This document shows positions 25,763 through 34,455 of a stretch of 64,000 nt of DNA, in pieces (the stretch's first letter is position 1; every line of letters starts with the position of its first letter). Location of the stretch: the NCBI GenBank assembly GCA_035943635.1, contig DASZBX010000014.1, positions 22,840-86,839 on the forward strand, given 5' to 3'. The notes below the pieces were generated by a model. That model did not search any database, had not been told where the DNA came from, and saw nothing but the letters and a program-made list of their open reading frames with translations. The position numbers and the translations under genes were made by a program. This DNA comes from DASZBX01 sp035943635 (GTDB lineage Bacteria; Actinomycetota; Actinomycetes; Streptomycetales; Catenulisporaceae).

Positions 25763-26191
25763 GTGCTCTTCGACGGCGAGACAGCCCTGCGCGAACTCCT
25801 GGTCGCCGGCGTCACCGAGGCCCCCGAAGACCTCGAACCCCTGCCCGCGCTGCTGTGGGCCTTCCGGACCGCCGTGCCGCTGCTGGAGGGCAATCGGCGC
25901 CTGTCCGAACCGCTGCGGCGGGTGATCATCGCCACCCCGGCCCTGCGCGAGCGGTCCCACGCGAAAATCGCCGTGCTGACCGAAGCCCTGGCCACCGCCC
26001 TGCGCGACCGCGGCACCCCGGAACCCGCCGCGTCGCTGGCGGCCCAGATCGGCATGGCCACCTACAACCACATCGCCGCCCGGTGGTTCCAGCACACCGA
26101 CGAGAGCCTGGACCAGCTCCTGCGCGACACCTTCGAAAGCCTGCACACGCTGACAGGGCCCTTGGCCACCGCGATGACCACCAAGCCATGA
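25763..26191 (+). pseudogene. TetR-family regulator, C-terminal fragment
   Basis: About 142 codons encode the ligand-binding half of a TetR protein (VLFDGETALRELLVAGVTEA, LWAFRTAVPLLEGNRRLSEP, AAQIGMATYNHIAARWF). The helix-turn-helix is absent. The frame opens at a GTG (25763) abutting an oxidoreductase fragment on the opposite strand. A divergent regulator/enzyme pair has apparently lost its shared promoter and both N-termini. Confidence 0.78.
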
Positions 26192-26219
26192 CCACGCGGC
26201 AACGCCAAGGGCCCTGTCA
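26151..26219. terminator. 16-bp inverted repeat at the end of the TetR fragment
   Basis: TGACAGGGCCCTTGGC (26151-26166) and GCCAAGGGCCCTGTCA (26204-26219) are perfect inverted repeats with a 37-base loop. The left arm lies inside the last codons of the TetR fragment and the right arm near the end of the convergent fadD, so it can act as a shared terminator. Confidence 0.6.
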
Positions 26220-26245
26220 GCCTTCTACTTCCTGCGCCCTGCCGC

Positions 26246-28057
26246 CTACTTCGCGTACAGGGCGTCGATCTCGGCGCGTTCCTGCTCCATCACCACATGC
26301 CGCTTCAACTTCAGCGACGGCGTGATCTGGCCGCCCTCCACAGTCCACTCCGTCGGCAGCACCTTGAACTTGCGGATCGACTCGGCCTTGGACACGGCCT
26401 TGTTCGCCCGGCCGACCGCCACCTCCACCTCGGCCAGGATCGCCGGGTCCGCGGCCAGCTGCTCCAGCGGCGTGGCCTTGTCCCGGCCCTGCTGCTCCAG
26501 CCAGAACGGCAGCGCGTCCGGATCCAGGGTGACCAGGGCCGCGATGAACGGCTGCTGGTCGCCGACCACCATCGACTGGGCGATCAGCGGATGGGCGTTG
26601 ATCCGGTCCTCCAGCACGGCCGGGGCCACGTTCTTGCCGCCCGCGGTCACCAGCAGCTCCTTCTTGCGGCCGGTGATCGACAGGTAGCCGTCCTCGTCCA
26701 GGGCGCCGAGGTCGCCGGTGTGGAACCAGCCGTCGACGATCGCCTCCTTGGTGGCGGTCTCGTTGTTCCAGTAGCCGCCGAACACCTCCCCGCCCTTGAC
26801 CAGGATCTCCCCGTCCTCGGCGATCCGGATCGAGGTCCCCGGGATCGGCGGGCCCACGGTGCCGGCCTTGGCGCCCGGATACGGGTTCACGGTCGCGGCC
26901 GCGGTGGTCTCGGTCAGGCCGTAGCCCTCGCTGATGAACAGGCCGATGCCGCGGTAGAAGTGGATCAGCCGCTCGCCCAGCGGGGCGCCGCCGGAGATCG
27001 CGTGGGTGGCCTGCCCGCCGAGCGCGGCGCGCAGCTTGGCGTAGACCAGGCGGTCGAAGACCTTGTGCTTGAGGCCGAGCGTGGCCGGGACCTTCCCGGC
27101 CTCCCGGGCCCGGGACCAGGCCACCGCGGTGGCGGCCGCGGCGTCGAAGATCCGGCCCTTGCCGTCGGACTGGGCGCGCTGGCTGGAGGCGTTGTAGACC
27201 TTCTCGAACACCCGCGGCACGGCCAGGATGAACGTCGGCCGGAAGCTCGCGAACTCGGCCACGATGTCCTTGGTGTCCGAGCTGTGGCCCAGCTTCGCCC
27301 GGGAGTAGACCGTGCCGATGTGGATGACCCGGGCGAACACGTGCGCCATCGGCAGGAACAGCAGGGTCGAGGCCTCCTCGGCCCGGAAGACCGTGGTCAG
27401 GTAGCCGACCACGTTGACCACCTCGGCGATCAGGTTCCCGTGGGTGAGCACGCAGCCCTTCGGGCGGCCGGTGGTGCCCGAGGTGTAGATGATCGTGGCG
27501 GTGGACTCGGCGCCCAGGGTGGCCCGGCGTTCGGCCAGCACCGCGTCCGGGACCTCGGATCCGGCCGCGGCCAGCACGGCCAGGGCGCCGGCCGGGTCCT
27601 CGGTGGTGTGCTCGATCTGCCACACCCGGCGCAGCACCGGCGCGCGGTCCCGGACCGACTCGACCAGGGCCGTGTTCGCCGCGGTCTCGGTGATCGCGGC
27701 CACCGCGCCGGAGTCGGCCAGGATCCAGGCGACCTGCTCGGCCGAGGAGGTCTCGTAGACCGGCACCGGGACCGCCCCGGCCTCCCAGGCCGCGAAGTCC
27801 AGCAGCGACCACTCGTACCGGGTCCGGGACATGATCGCGACCCGGTCGCCCGGCTCGATCCCGGCGGCGACCAGGCCCCGGGCCACCGCGGTCACCTCGT
27901 CCAGGAACTGCCGGGCGGTGACGTCCTGCCAGACCCCGTCCGCCTTGCGGCCGAACGAGACGTGCCCGGGCGCCTCCTCGGCGTTGCGGTGGACGAAATC
28001 GGTGAGGTTCGCCTGGGCGGGAACCTCGTACAACGGTTCGACACTGAACTCGCGCAC
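26246..28057 (-). CDS. fadD: Long-chain fatty acid-CoA ligase
   Basis: This 603-residue AMP-forming ligase has the P-loop-like motif TIIYTSGTTGRPKGCVLTH, LFLPMAHVFAR, ISGGAPLGERLIHFYRGIGL, the A5 motif EGYGLTETTAA, the hinge/A8 motif LSITGRKKELLVTAGGKNVAP and the catalytic Lys near the C-terminus (TPSLKLKRHVV). It activates long-chain acids to acyl-CoA at the membrane. The length and motif set match FadD15-like ligases of actinobacteria. GTG 28057 follows GAGGAG. It is divergent from the SRPBCC gene. Confidence 0.95.
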   Translation of the reverse strand: MREFSVEPLYEVPAQANLTDFVHRNAEEAPGHVSFGRKADGVWQDVTARQFLDEVTAVARGLVAAGIEPGDRVAIMSRTRYEWSLLDFAAWEAGAVPVPVYETSSAEQVAWILADSGAVAAITETAANTALVESVRDRAPVLRRVWQIEHTTEDPAGALAVLAAAGSEVPDAVLAERRATLGAESTATIIYTSGTTGRPKGCVLTHGNLIAEVVNVVGYLTTVFRAEEASTLLFLPMAHVFARVIHIGTVYSRAKLGHSSDTKDIVAEFASFRPTFILAVPRVFEKVYNASSQRAQSDGKGRIFDAAAATAVAWSRAREAGKVPATLGLKHKVFDRLVYAKLRAALGGQATHAISGGAPLGERLIHFYRGIGLFISEGYGLTETTAAATVNPYPGAKAGTVGPPIPGTSIRIAEDGEILVKGGEVFGGYWNNETATKEAIVDGWFHTGDLGALDEDGYLSITGRKKELLVTAGGKNVAPAVLEDRINAHPLIAQSMVVGDQQPFIAALVTLDPDALPFWLEQQGRDKATPLEQLAADPAILAEVEVAVGRANKAVSKAESIRKFKVLPTEWTVEGGQITPSLKLKRHVVMEQERAEIDALYAK

Positions 28058-28280
28058 GCGCGACTCCTCGGAAGTCGGTCAGAAAAATTGCCTCATCGTT
28101 TCACGACGTCTGCGCCGACCGTACCGCTCATTACCGGCCAGTAGCCAGTGCCGTCGGCCAACCGCAGTCCGGCTACACCGGGCAGCGGGGCGGGCGCGGT
28201 AGGCTGGGGCGACCGTCGGTTGCCGGCGGCAGGCTCATGCACTGGGCAGCAGCCGGTTCCAGGCGGGAGAGGCGAGGGCG

Positions 28281-28760
28281 ATGGCGGACCGCACCAGGGG
28301 CTCGATCGAGGTGGCCGCGCCGATGGCCAGGGTCATGGCGGTCATCGCCGACCTGCCCGCCTACCCGCAGTGGACCAGCGAGGTCAAGAAGGCCGAAGTG
28401 CTCAGCGTCGACCCGGACAGCGGGCTGCCGGCCCGGGTGCGGTTGTCCGTGGACGCCGGCGCGGTGCGCGACCAGCAGATCCTGGACTACTCGTTCGACG
28501 GCGACCGCGCGGTGCACTGGACCCTGGTCGAGGGCGAGATGCTGCGCTCGCTGGACGGCTCGTACGTGCTGGCCCCGGTGGCCGGGTCGCAGGAGCGCAC
28601 CGCGGTCGAGTACACCCTCACCGTGGACTCCAAGATCCCGTTGTTCGGGATGATGAAGAAGAAGATGGAGAAAGTGATCATCGATCGGGCGCTGGCCGGA
28701 CTGAAGAAGCGGGTCGAGACCTACCCGGACGCCGGCCCGGCCGCCGGGCTCGCGCGGTGA
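28281..28760 (+). CDS. SRPBCC (polyketide cyclase/START-like) protein
   Basis: This 159-residue helix-grip protein begins GSIEVAAPMARVMAVIADLPAYPQW, the standard opening of the SRPBCC fold, and ends in a long amphipathic helix (PLFGMMKKKMEKVIIDRALAGLKK). Such proteins bind a hydrophobic ligand in a central cavity; the ligand is unknown. It overlaps the next gene by 4 bases (GTGA), so it is the first gene of a SRPBCC-ArsA-like-DUF5304-glucokinase run. Confidence 0.9.
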   Translation: MADRTRGSIEVAAPMARVMAVIADLPAYPQWTSEVKKAEVLSVDPDSGLPARVRLSVDAGAVRDQQILDYSFDGDRAVHWTLVEGEMLRSLDGSYVLAPVAGSQERTAVEYTLTVDSKIPLFGMMKKKMEKVIIDRALAGLKKRVETYPDAGPAAGLAR

Positions 28761-30058
28761 CCGACCCCGTGGCGGGCCCGCCCGCCTCCGCAGCGGCGGC
28801 CGCAGACCCCGCCCCGTCCGCGCCCCCGGCCCCGGCCCGGGTGACCCGGCTGGTGTTCTTCACCGGCAAGGGCGGCAGCGGGGTGAGCACCCTGGCCGCG
28901 GCCACCGCCGCGCACGGCGCCCAGCGCGGCCTGCGCACCCTGCTGCTCTCGCTCGGCGCGCTGAGCGCGGACGGCGACGCGGACGACGTCTCGGTGATCT
29001 TCAACCACCCGATCGCCAGCGTGCCGACCCAGGTCGACGACCTGCTCTACGCCCAGCGGTTCGCCCCACAGCCGGCCTTCGAGGAGTGGTACGGCAAGCT
29101 CACCGCCCGGTTCCAGGGCATCGCCCAGACCATGGGGGTCACCGTCCCGGACGCCACCGAACTGGTCGCCCCGCCCGGCGCGGCCGAGTTCCTGGTGCTC
29201 CAGGAGCTGACCGGCGCGGTCACCACCGGGTCCTGGGACCTGGTCGTGGTGGACGGCCCGAGCCTGGGCCCGGCGCTGAGGCTGCTGACCCTGCCGGTGA
29301 ACGCGCAGACCTGGCTGCGCCGGGCCCGCCCGGTCGAGGGCCAGGCCGCCCGCGCGCTGCGCCCGATGCTGGCCTCGCTGGCCGGGCTGCCGGTGCCGCA
29401 GCAGAGCCTGGTCGAGATGACCGACGACGGCCTGGCCCGGTGCGCCGCCGCCCAGCAGCTGTTCGCCGACCCGCTCACCTCGATCCGGCTGGTGGCCACC
29501 CCGGACACGGTCGGGCTGACCCGGCTGCGCGCGGCCCGCACCGCGCTGTCGCTGTACGGGCTGCGGCTGGACGGGGTGATCCGCAACCGGCAGATCCTGG
29601 AGACCCGGGACAGCTGGTCGCGCGGCTGGGCCGCGGCCCAGCGGATCGCCTCCGAGCAGTTCGCCGAGGTGTTCGACCCGGTCCCGCAGTACGAGGTGCC
29701 CTACCGCCCGTGCGAACCGGTCGGCCTGGAGGAGCTCGCGGTGGTCGCCGCTGCGGCCTACGGCGCGGCCGACGGCCTCGGCGCCCCGGCCGCCGCGCCC
29801 GTGCCCGAACTGGTCAAGGGCGAGGGCGAGTTCACCTTCAGCGTCCCGCTGCCGGCCGCCGACCGGCGCAGCATGGGCCTGGTCCGGCGCGGGGACGAGC
29901 TGGTCCTGAGCGTCGGCCCGTACCGGCACGCGATCCTGCTGCCGCCGGTGCTGCGCCGCTGCCGGGTGGCCGGCGCGGTGCTCAAGAACGGCGCGCTGAA
30001 CATCCGGTTCGTGCCCGACCCGGCCCAGTGGCCGGCCCCGGCCGGGTCCGGCGACTGA
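28757..30058 (+). CDS. ArsA/GET3-like ATPase with altered P-loop
   Basis: This 433-residue protein resembles actinobacterial ArsA-like ATPases: an Ala/Pro-rich N-terminus, LVFFTGKGGSGVSTLAAATA as the P-loop, the Walker B-like WDLVVVDGPSLGPALRLLTLP, and a C-terminal all-beta domain (FTFSVPLPAADRRSMGLVRRG and HAILLPPVLRRC) like the tail domain of the family. Oddity: the canonical GKGGVGKS/T is GKGGSGVST here; the signature Lys of the deviant Walker A is kept but the second, phosphate-binding Lys is Val. ATP hydrolysis may be impaired. GTG 28757 overlaps the SRPBCC stop. Confidence 0.85.
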   Translation: MTDPVAGPPASAAAAADPAPSAPPAPARVTRLVFFTGKGGSGVSTLAAATAAHGAQRGLRTLLLSLGALSADGDADDVSVIFNHPIASVPTQVDDLLYAQRFAPQPAFEEWYGKLTARFQGIAQTMGVTVPDATELVAPPGAAEFLVLQELTGAVTTGSWDLVVVDGPSLGPALRLLTLPVNAQTWLRRARPVEGQAARALRPMLASLAGLPVPQQSLVEMTDDGLARCAAAQQLFADPLTSIRLVATPDTVGLTRLRAARTALSLYGLRLDGVIRNRQILETRDSWSRGWAAAQRIASEQFAEVFDPVPQYEVPYRPCEPVGLEELAVVAAAAYGAADGLGAPAAAPVPELVKGEGEFTFSVPLPAADRRSMGLVRRGDELVLSVGPYRHAILLPPVLRRCRVAGAVLKNGALNIRFVPDPAQWPAPAGSGD

Positions 30059-30085
30059 CCCGGCGCACGCAGGAGAGGACCCGAA

Positions 30086-30649
30086 GTGACAGAGCAGAGC
30101 GAACCGGGCCGCACGGACCACGGCCCGCAGGACCCGGACGAGGCCGTCCGGATCGCGGACGCCGAGCCGGACGGTTTCCAGATCCCGGTGGAGGACCGGG
30201 CCGAGCCCGCGCCCGGCCCGGACCGGGCCGGGGACCAGGACCCGGAGCCGGCCGGCGGCCCGCGGACGCCCGGGGCGGCGCCCGGCGCCGGGCGCGCTTC
30301 GGTCGAGCCCCGGCCGGGCGAGTCAGAGGACTGGACGCGGGGCGACTCGGTGCGCGATGATCCGGGTACCCTGGGCGAAGAGGTGCGCAAGCTCTGGGAG
30401 GTCGTGCACAACCATTTCGTCGACCCGGTGCTGCGCAACTATCCGGAAGCGGCCGGGCACCTGGGCAGCGCGGGTCTCGAGGTCGCCTCGGCGTTCCGGG
30501 CCCTGCTGCGGGCCGGGGAGCAGCGCTGGACCGGCAAGCCCCCGGCCGAGCGCGATGGCGGCGCCGGGCCCGATTGGGACGGACGGATAGTCATCGGCGA
30601 GGATGGTGGTGACACCGACGAGGACACTGCCGACCGGCCGAAGGATTAG
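30086..30649 (+). CDS. DUF5304-like acidic protein
   Basis: This 187-residue protein has a long acidic, Pro-rich disordered N-terminus. A conserved helical core follows (TLGEEVRKLWEVVHNHFVDPVLRNYPEAAGHLGSAG shortened here to its landmarks LWEVVHNHFVDP and GLEVASAFRALL), then an acidic tail. It has no membrane segment or catalytic motif. Its position between an ArsA-like ATPase and glucokinase is conserved in streptomycetes as far as I recall; function unknown. GTG 30086 is the start. Confidence 0.75.
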   Translation: MTEQSEPGRTDHGPQDPDEAVRIADAEPDGFQIPVEDRAEPAPGPDRAGDQDPEPAGGPRTPGAAPGAGRASVEPRPGESEDWTRGDSVRDDPGTLGEEVRKLWEVVHNHFVDPVLRNYPEAAGHLGSAGLEVASAFRALLRAGEQRWTGKPPAERDGGAGPDWDGRIVIGEDGGDTDEDTADRPKD

Positions 30650-30667
30650 CGGAAGACTGAGGGGAAC

Positions 30668-31612
30668 ATGGGACTGACTATTGGCGTCGACATCGGCGGC
30701 ACGAAGATCTTGGCCGGGGTCGTCGCCGAGGACGGCACCGTCCTTGACCGGGTGAAGGTTCCGACCCCGAAGGAGCCGGAGCAGACCGCGGCGGCGATCG
30801 CCGAGGCGGTGCGCGCGGTGCGGGGGGACTACCCGGTGGAGGCGGTGGGCCTCGGCGCGGCCGGCTTCGTCAGCGCGGACCGGGCCACGGTGCTGTTCGC
30901 GCCGAACGTGGCCTGGGACCACGAGCCGCTCAAGGCCCGGATCGAGGCCCTGGTGCAGGACCTGCCGGTGGTGGTGGAGAACGACGCGAACGCGGCCGCC
31001 TGGGGCGAGGCGAAGTTCGGCGCCGGCGCCGGGAAGCCGAACGTGGTGCTCTACACCGTGGGCACCGGGATCGGCGGCGGCATCGTGCTCAACGGCGAGC
31101 TGTACCGCGGGCACTTCGGCATCGGCGGCGAGTTCGGCCACTACCGGGTGGTCCCGGACGGCCGGCTGTGCGGCTGCGGCCTGCACGGCTGCATGGAGCA
31201 GTACGCCTCCGGCAGCGCGCTGACCCGGTTCGTCCGGGAGCGGGCGACCGAGGACCCGGCGGGCGCGCAGATACTGCTCTCGCTCGGCGACGGCACCCCC
31301 GGCGGGATCGTCGGCGCGCACATCACCGAGGCGGCCCGCAAGGGCGACCCGGCCGCGCTGGCCGGCTTCGCCGAGGTGGCCGGCTGGCTCGGCCAGTCGA
31401 TGGCCGACCTCGGCTCGATCCTGGACCCGGAGGTGTTCGTGGTGGCCGGCGGCGTCTCGGACGCCGGGGAGATCCTGACCGGCCCGACCCGGGACCGCTA
31501 CCGCGCCTCGCTGGCCGGCGCGGGCAACCGCCCGTTCGCCGACGTGGTCACCGCCACCCTGGGCCCGGAGGCAGGCCTGATCGGCGCCGCGGACCTGGCC
31601 CGGCACATCTGA
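30668..31612 (+). CDS. glkA: ROK-family glucokinase
   Basis: This 314-residue sugar kinase has the phosphate motif IGVDIGGTKILAGVV, the catalytic Asp in VVENDANAAAWGEAKFG, VGTGIGGGIVLNGELYRG, and the ROK zinc motif GHYRVVPDGRLCGCGLHGCMEQYASG. It phosphorylates glucose and, in streptomycetes, the orthologue at this locus also mediates glucose repression. It is the last gene of the run starting at 28281 and is followed by a strong terminator. Confidence 0.96.
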   Translation: MGLTIGVDIGGTKILAGVVAEDGTVLDRVKVPTPKEPEQTAAAIAEAVRAVRGDYPVEAVGLGAAGFVSADRATVLFAPNVAWDHEPLKARIEALVQDLPVVVENDANAAAWGEAKFGAGAGKPNVVLYTVGTGIGGGIVLNGELYRGHFGIGGEFGHYRVVPDGRLCGCGLHGCMEQYASGSALTRFVRERATEDPAGAQILLSLGDGTPGGIVGAHITEAARKGDPAALAGFAEVAGWLGQSMADLGSILDPEVFVVAGGVSDAGEILTGPTRDRYRASLAGAGNRPFADVVTATLGPEAGLIGAADLARHI

Positions 31613-31638
31613 TCCGGTTGTAGCGCCGGCACGAGCAG

Positions 31639-31689
31639 GACAGCCCTCGCATCCCCCGCCTGAACCAGGCCGGGGACGCGAGGGCTGTC
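31639..31689. terminator. Terminator of the glucokinase run
   Basis: GACAGCCCTCGC (31639-31650) and GCGAGGGCTGTC (31678-31689) form a perfect 12-bp stem, extended inward by ATCCCC/GGGGAC after one pair. Confidence 0.85.
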
Positions 31690-31917
31690 TGCGTCGTGGT
31701 GCTCTGCCGCTCGCCAGCGGGGGTGGGTTAGGCCGGACCGACATTCCTGCCGGGACGGCCGAAGCAGGCGGGATTCGGGCCCGCCGGGCGCCTGTCCGGC
31801 ATCCGACGACGGGTCAGGCCGTGAAACTTTCACGCCTCCGCCCGGCAAAGCGGGTGAGCCCGCTCACTCCGAGCGGGCCCGCACCGGCGGCCGTGACCGC
31901 GCGTCAGGCGGGCGCGG
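31690..31917. other. Intergenic region with a second hairpin
   Basis: Only one structure is evident: GCCCGCTC-ACTCC-GAGCGGGC at 31858-31878, which would terminate the leftward gene ending at 31918. I see no small gene or RNA in the rest. Confidence 0.5.
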
Positions 31918-32550
31918 TCAGACGACAGCGCCGTAGGTCGGGTCCTCGGGGTCCTCGTCGTCCGGGCCGCCGCGGTGGTCCTTGAGCCGGCTGACCAGAT
32001 ACAGGAAGCCGCCGACCGCGCCGGCCGCGGCCAGCACCGAGGCCCAGGCCGGCATGTCCCACTGCAGCAGGGTCGCGGCCATCAGGTACAGCGGACCGCC
32101 GAGGCCGGCCAGCCAGGCCAGCTTCGCGCCCGCGGTCATCTCCGGCAGCGGCGGCGGGGGCTCCGGGACGAAGCCCTCCTCGTCCGGGTCGGCCGGTTCC
32201 GGCCACGATCGCGGCCCGGCCCCGGCCCGGCCGGTGCGGCCGAGCGCGTCGGCCCCGCCGGTGGTCCAGGTGACCGCGGAACGCCCGTCGGCCAGGCCCG
32301 AGCCGGGCGTGCGCTCCTCGTCCTGGGCGGTGTCCTGCGGCCAGTTCGCCGAGCGCACCACGTGCCCCGGCCCGGTCGGCGGGTCGGTCAGGGTGGACAG
32401 CTCGAACTGCTCCTCCGCGCTGGGCGGGGCGTCCGGGCTGGCGTGGAAGGCGGCGACCAGGTCCGACCAGACCTGCTCGTCGATCACCGGGCCGCGGTCT
32501 CCGGACGGTTGCTCCCAGTCCCCGGGGCGGTCCATGTCACCGGTGCTCAC
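31918..32550 (-). CDS. Small two-helix membrane protein with acidic N-terminus
   Basis: This 210-residue protein has about 135 hydrophilic residues rich in Asp, Glu and Pro, two membrane segments (AGAKLAWLAGLGGPLYLMAATLL and WASVLAAAGAVGGFLYLV) and a short acidic tail. The Pro run EGFVPEPPPPLPEMT just before the first helix is the most conserved-looking part. It is translationally coupled to the upstream esterase gene (4-base GTGA overlap). The function is not evident. Confidence 0.8.
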   Translation of the reverse strand: MSTGDMDRPGDWEQPSGDRGPVIDEQVWSDLVAAFHASPDAPPSAEEQFELSTLTDPPTGPGHVVRSANWPQDTAQDEERTPGSGLADGRSAVTWTTGGADALGRTGRAGAGPRSWPEPADPDEEGFVPEPPPPLPEMTAGAKLAWLAGLGGPLYLMAATLLQWDMPAWASVLAAAGAVGGFLYLVSRLKDHRGGPDDEDPEDPTYGAVV

Positions 32551-33341
32551 GCGCCTGCCTCCTGCCCGGTCGCCAGTACGAGCCGGCGCACGAACGCCAC
32601 CGACCCCTCGAAGATTCTATCCGCATCGTGGTCGAGCGTCGCCACGTGGTAACTGTCCGGCAGCAGGACCTCGGCCGTGTCCTTCGACGCGATCCGGGCC
32701 AGCACCAGGGCGCTGTTGCTGGGGTGCACCACGTGGTCCTGCGGGGAGCGGAACAGCAGCACCGGCTGGTGCACCCGGCCCAGGTCGCCCTGCACCAGCT
32801 TCCACAGCCGGGCCAGCGACTTGGCGGCCTTCAGCGGCACCCGGTCGTACCCGGTCTCCACCGCGCCCGGCTTCTTGATGTCCGAGGCGATCCCCGGCAC
32901 CGAGGCGGTCAGCTTGCCGACCAGCGGGATGGCCGCCTCCTTGGCGTTGTTGCGCTTGACCGAGGGGTTGACCAGGACCAGGCCGGCGATCTGCGGGCCG
33001 TGCAGCTCGGCCAGCCGCAGGGCCAGCCCGCCGCCCATCGACAGGCCCATCACGAACACCTGGTCGCACTCGGCGGCCAGCTCGGCCAGGGACTGCTCCA
33101 GCGCGGCCAGCCAGTCCGGCCAGCCGGTCTCCTGCAGGTCCTGCCAGCGGGTGCCGTGCCCGGGCAGCAGCGGCAGCGAGACCCGGTAGCCGGCCCGCAC
33201 GAGCGCCTCGGCCCAGGGCCGCATGGACTGGGGGGAGCCGGTGAAACCGTGGCACAGCAGCACGCCCACGTTCGCGTGCTCGCCGCCGGGATGGTGGAAG
33301 GGTTCCGCCCCCGGGGCCAGTGCGCTCAATGTCTCAGTCAC
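32547..33341 (-). CDS. Alpha/beta-hydrolase, carboxylesterase/lipase type
   Basis: This 264-residue hydrolase has the oxyanion motif VGVLLCHGFTGSPQSM, the nucleophile elbow GLSMGGGLALRLAEL (Ser about 105), the acid in RSPQDHVVHP and the catalytic His in DSYHVATLDHD. This is the set of monoacylglycerol-lipase/Est30-like thioesterases. It precedes and overlaps the membrane protein gene at 31918. Repeat A3 lies 150 bases upstream. Confidence 0.93.
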   Translation of the reverse strand: MTETLSALAPGAEPFHHPGGEHANVGVLLCHGFTGSPQSMRPWAEALVRAGYRVSLPLLPGHGTRWQDLQETGWPDWLAALEQSLAELAAECDQVFVMGLSMGGGLALRLAELHGPQIAGLVLVNPSVKRNNAKEAAIPLVGKLTASVPGIASDIKKPGAVETGYDRVPLKAAKSLARLWKLVQGDLGRVHQPVLLFRSPQDHVVHPSNSALVLARIASKDTAEVLLPDSYHVATLDHDADRIFEGSVAFVRRLVLATGQEAGA

Positions 33342-33493
33342 CGTCTTCGCTCCTTCAACCCAGGTACCCGGTTGCCCATCCGATCCGCCACAGCCAGTGC
33401 AACACAGATCCGCTCTCGCATAGTCCCACGCCTTGCGCGGCTCCGTATAGCCAACGGACGCGACGGGATTACGGGGATTTCGCGCATTGGACT

Positions 33494-33710
33494 CTAGACG
33501 AGTCGTTCCGAGTTCTGGCGCCTGGGCCGAGTCGCCGGGTGGTGTGTCGACCTGCCGGGTGGGTGTGCACGGCGAAACGGCTCAGCGGCGGTGGCTGGGC
33601 GTGCGCCGCGGCCGACCGCATACTCTGTCGTCTGCGGTTGGTCGCGGCGTGCGGCCGGGCGCCGCCGATCAGCTGTTTCGCCGCGCCAGAATTCGGAACG
33701 ACTCGTCTAG
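33494..33710 (+). repeat. Structured MITE-like repeat, family A copy 3
   Basis: The body 33498-33706 (209 bp) is flanked by CTAG on both sides (33494-33497 and 33707-33710), consistent with a 4-bp target duplication. The outer arms ACGAGTCGTTCCGAGTTCTG and their complement differ at a single G-to-T pair. The inner arms GGCGAAACGG / CTGTTTCGCC and GCCGCGGCCGACCGCA / TGCGGTTGGTCGCGGC pair with only wobbles in the apical stem. It lies between the divergent esterase and plsC, and its right end touches the plsC promoter. Confidence 0.88.
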
Positions 33711-33720
33711 ACTCTGGCTC

Positions 33721-34455
33721 ATGCTCTACGGCATCTTGAAGACCACAGTGCTCGGCCCGGCCCTGCGGGTGATGTTCCGGCCCAGCGACGAGGGGGTGCA
33801 GAACTTCCCCGAGGACGGCCCCGTGCTGCTCGTCGCCAACCACCAGTCGTTCTCTGATTCCATCTTCATGCCGCTGGTCACCCCGCGGCCGGTGAAGTTC
33901 CTGGCCAAGGCCGAGTACTTCGACCAGCCCGGGTTCAAGGGCCGGCTGTCGGCCGGGTTCTTCCGCGGGGTCGGCTCGATCCCGATCGACCGGTCCGGGG
34001 CCAAGGCGGCCGAGGCGGCCCTGAACACCGCGCTGCGGCTGCTGGAGGCGGGCGAGGTGGTCGGGATGTACCCCGAGGGCACCCGGTCCCCGGACGGGCG
34101 GCTGTACAAGGGCCGGACCGGGGTGGGCCGGATCGCGCTGGCCGCGCGCTGCCCGGTCGTGCCGGTGGCGATATTCGGCACCAGCCAGGTGCAGCCGACC
34201 GGCAAGATGCTGCCGCGGGTGCACAAGGTGGACGTGCGCTTCGGCAAGCCGCTGGACTTCACCCGGTTCACCGGCCCGGACGGCGCGCTGTGGTCGGCCC
34301 TGGACGGCACCGACGCCCAGCACCTGGTGCTGCGGGCCGTCACCGACGAGATCATGTACACGCTCATGACGATGACCGGCCAGGAGTACACCGACTCCTA
34401 CGCGCCCTCCAAGGGCAGCAAGCGCGCAGCCGCCGCCGTGGCCGCGGCCGAGTGA
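33721..34455 (+). CDS. plsC: 1-acyl-sn-glycerol-3-phosphate acyltransferase-like
   Basis: This 244-residue PlsC-fold acyltransferase has motif I VANHQSFSDSIF (His and Asp catalytic; NHxxxxD with Gln-Ser-Phe-Ser between), motif II around FFRGVGSIPIDR, motif III YPEGTRSPDGRLYKGRTGVG and motif IV VPVAIFGT. It acylates lysophosphatidate at the membrane. The first base of the ATG follows the hexamer TAGACT (33708-33713), which overlaps the right end of repeat A3, by 7 bases. Transcription starting at the ATG would give a leaderless mRNA; no ribosome site is visible. Confidence 0.93.
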   Translation: MLYGILKTTVLGPALRVMFRPSDEGVQNFPEDGPVLLVANHQSFSDSIFMPLVTPRPVKFLAKAEYFDQPGFKGRLSAGFFRGVGSIPIDRSGAKAAEAALNTALRLLEAGEVVGMYPEGTRSPDGRLYKGRTGVGRIALAARCPVVPVAIFGTSQVQPTGKMLPRVHKVDVRFGKPLDFTRFTGPDGALWSALDGTDAQHLVLRAVTDEIMYTLMTMTGQEYTDSYAPSKGSKRAAAAVAAAE

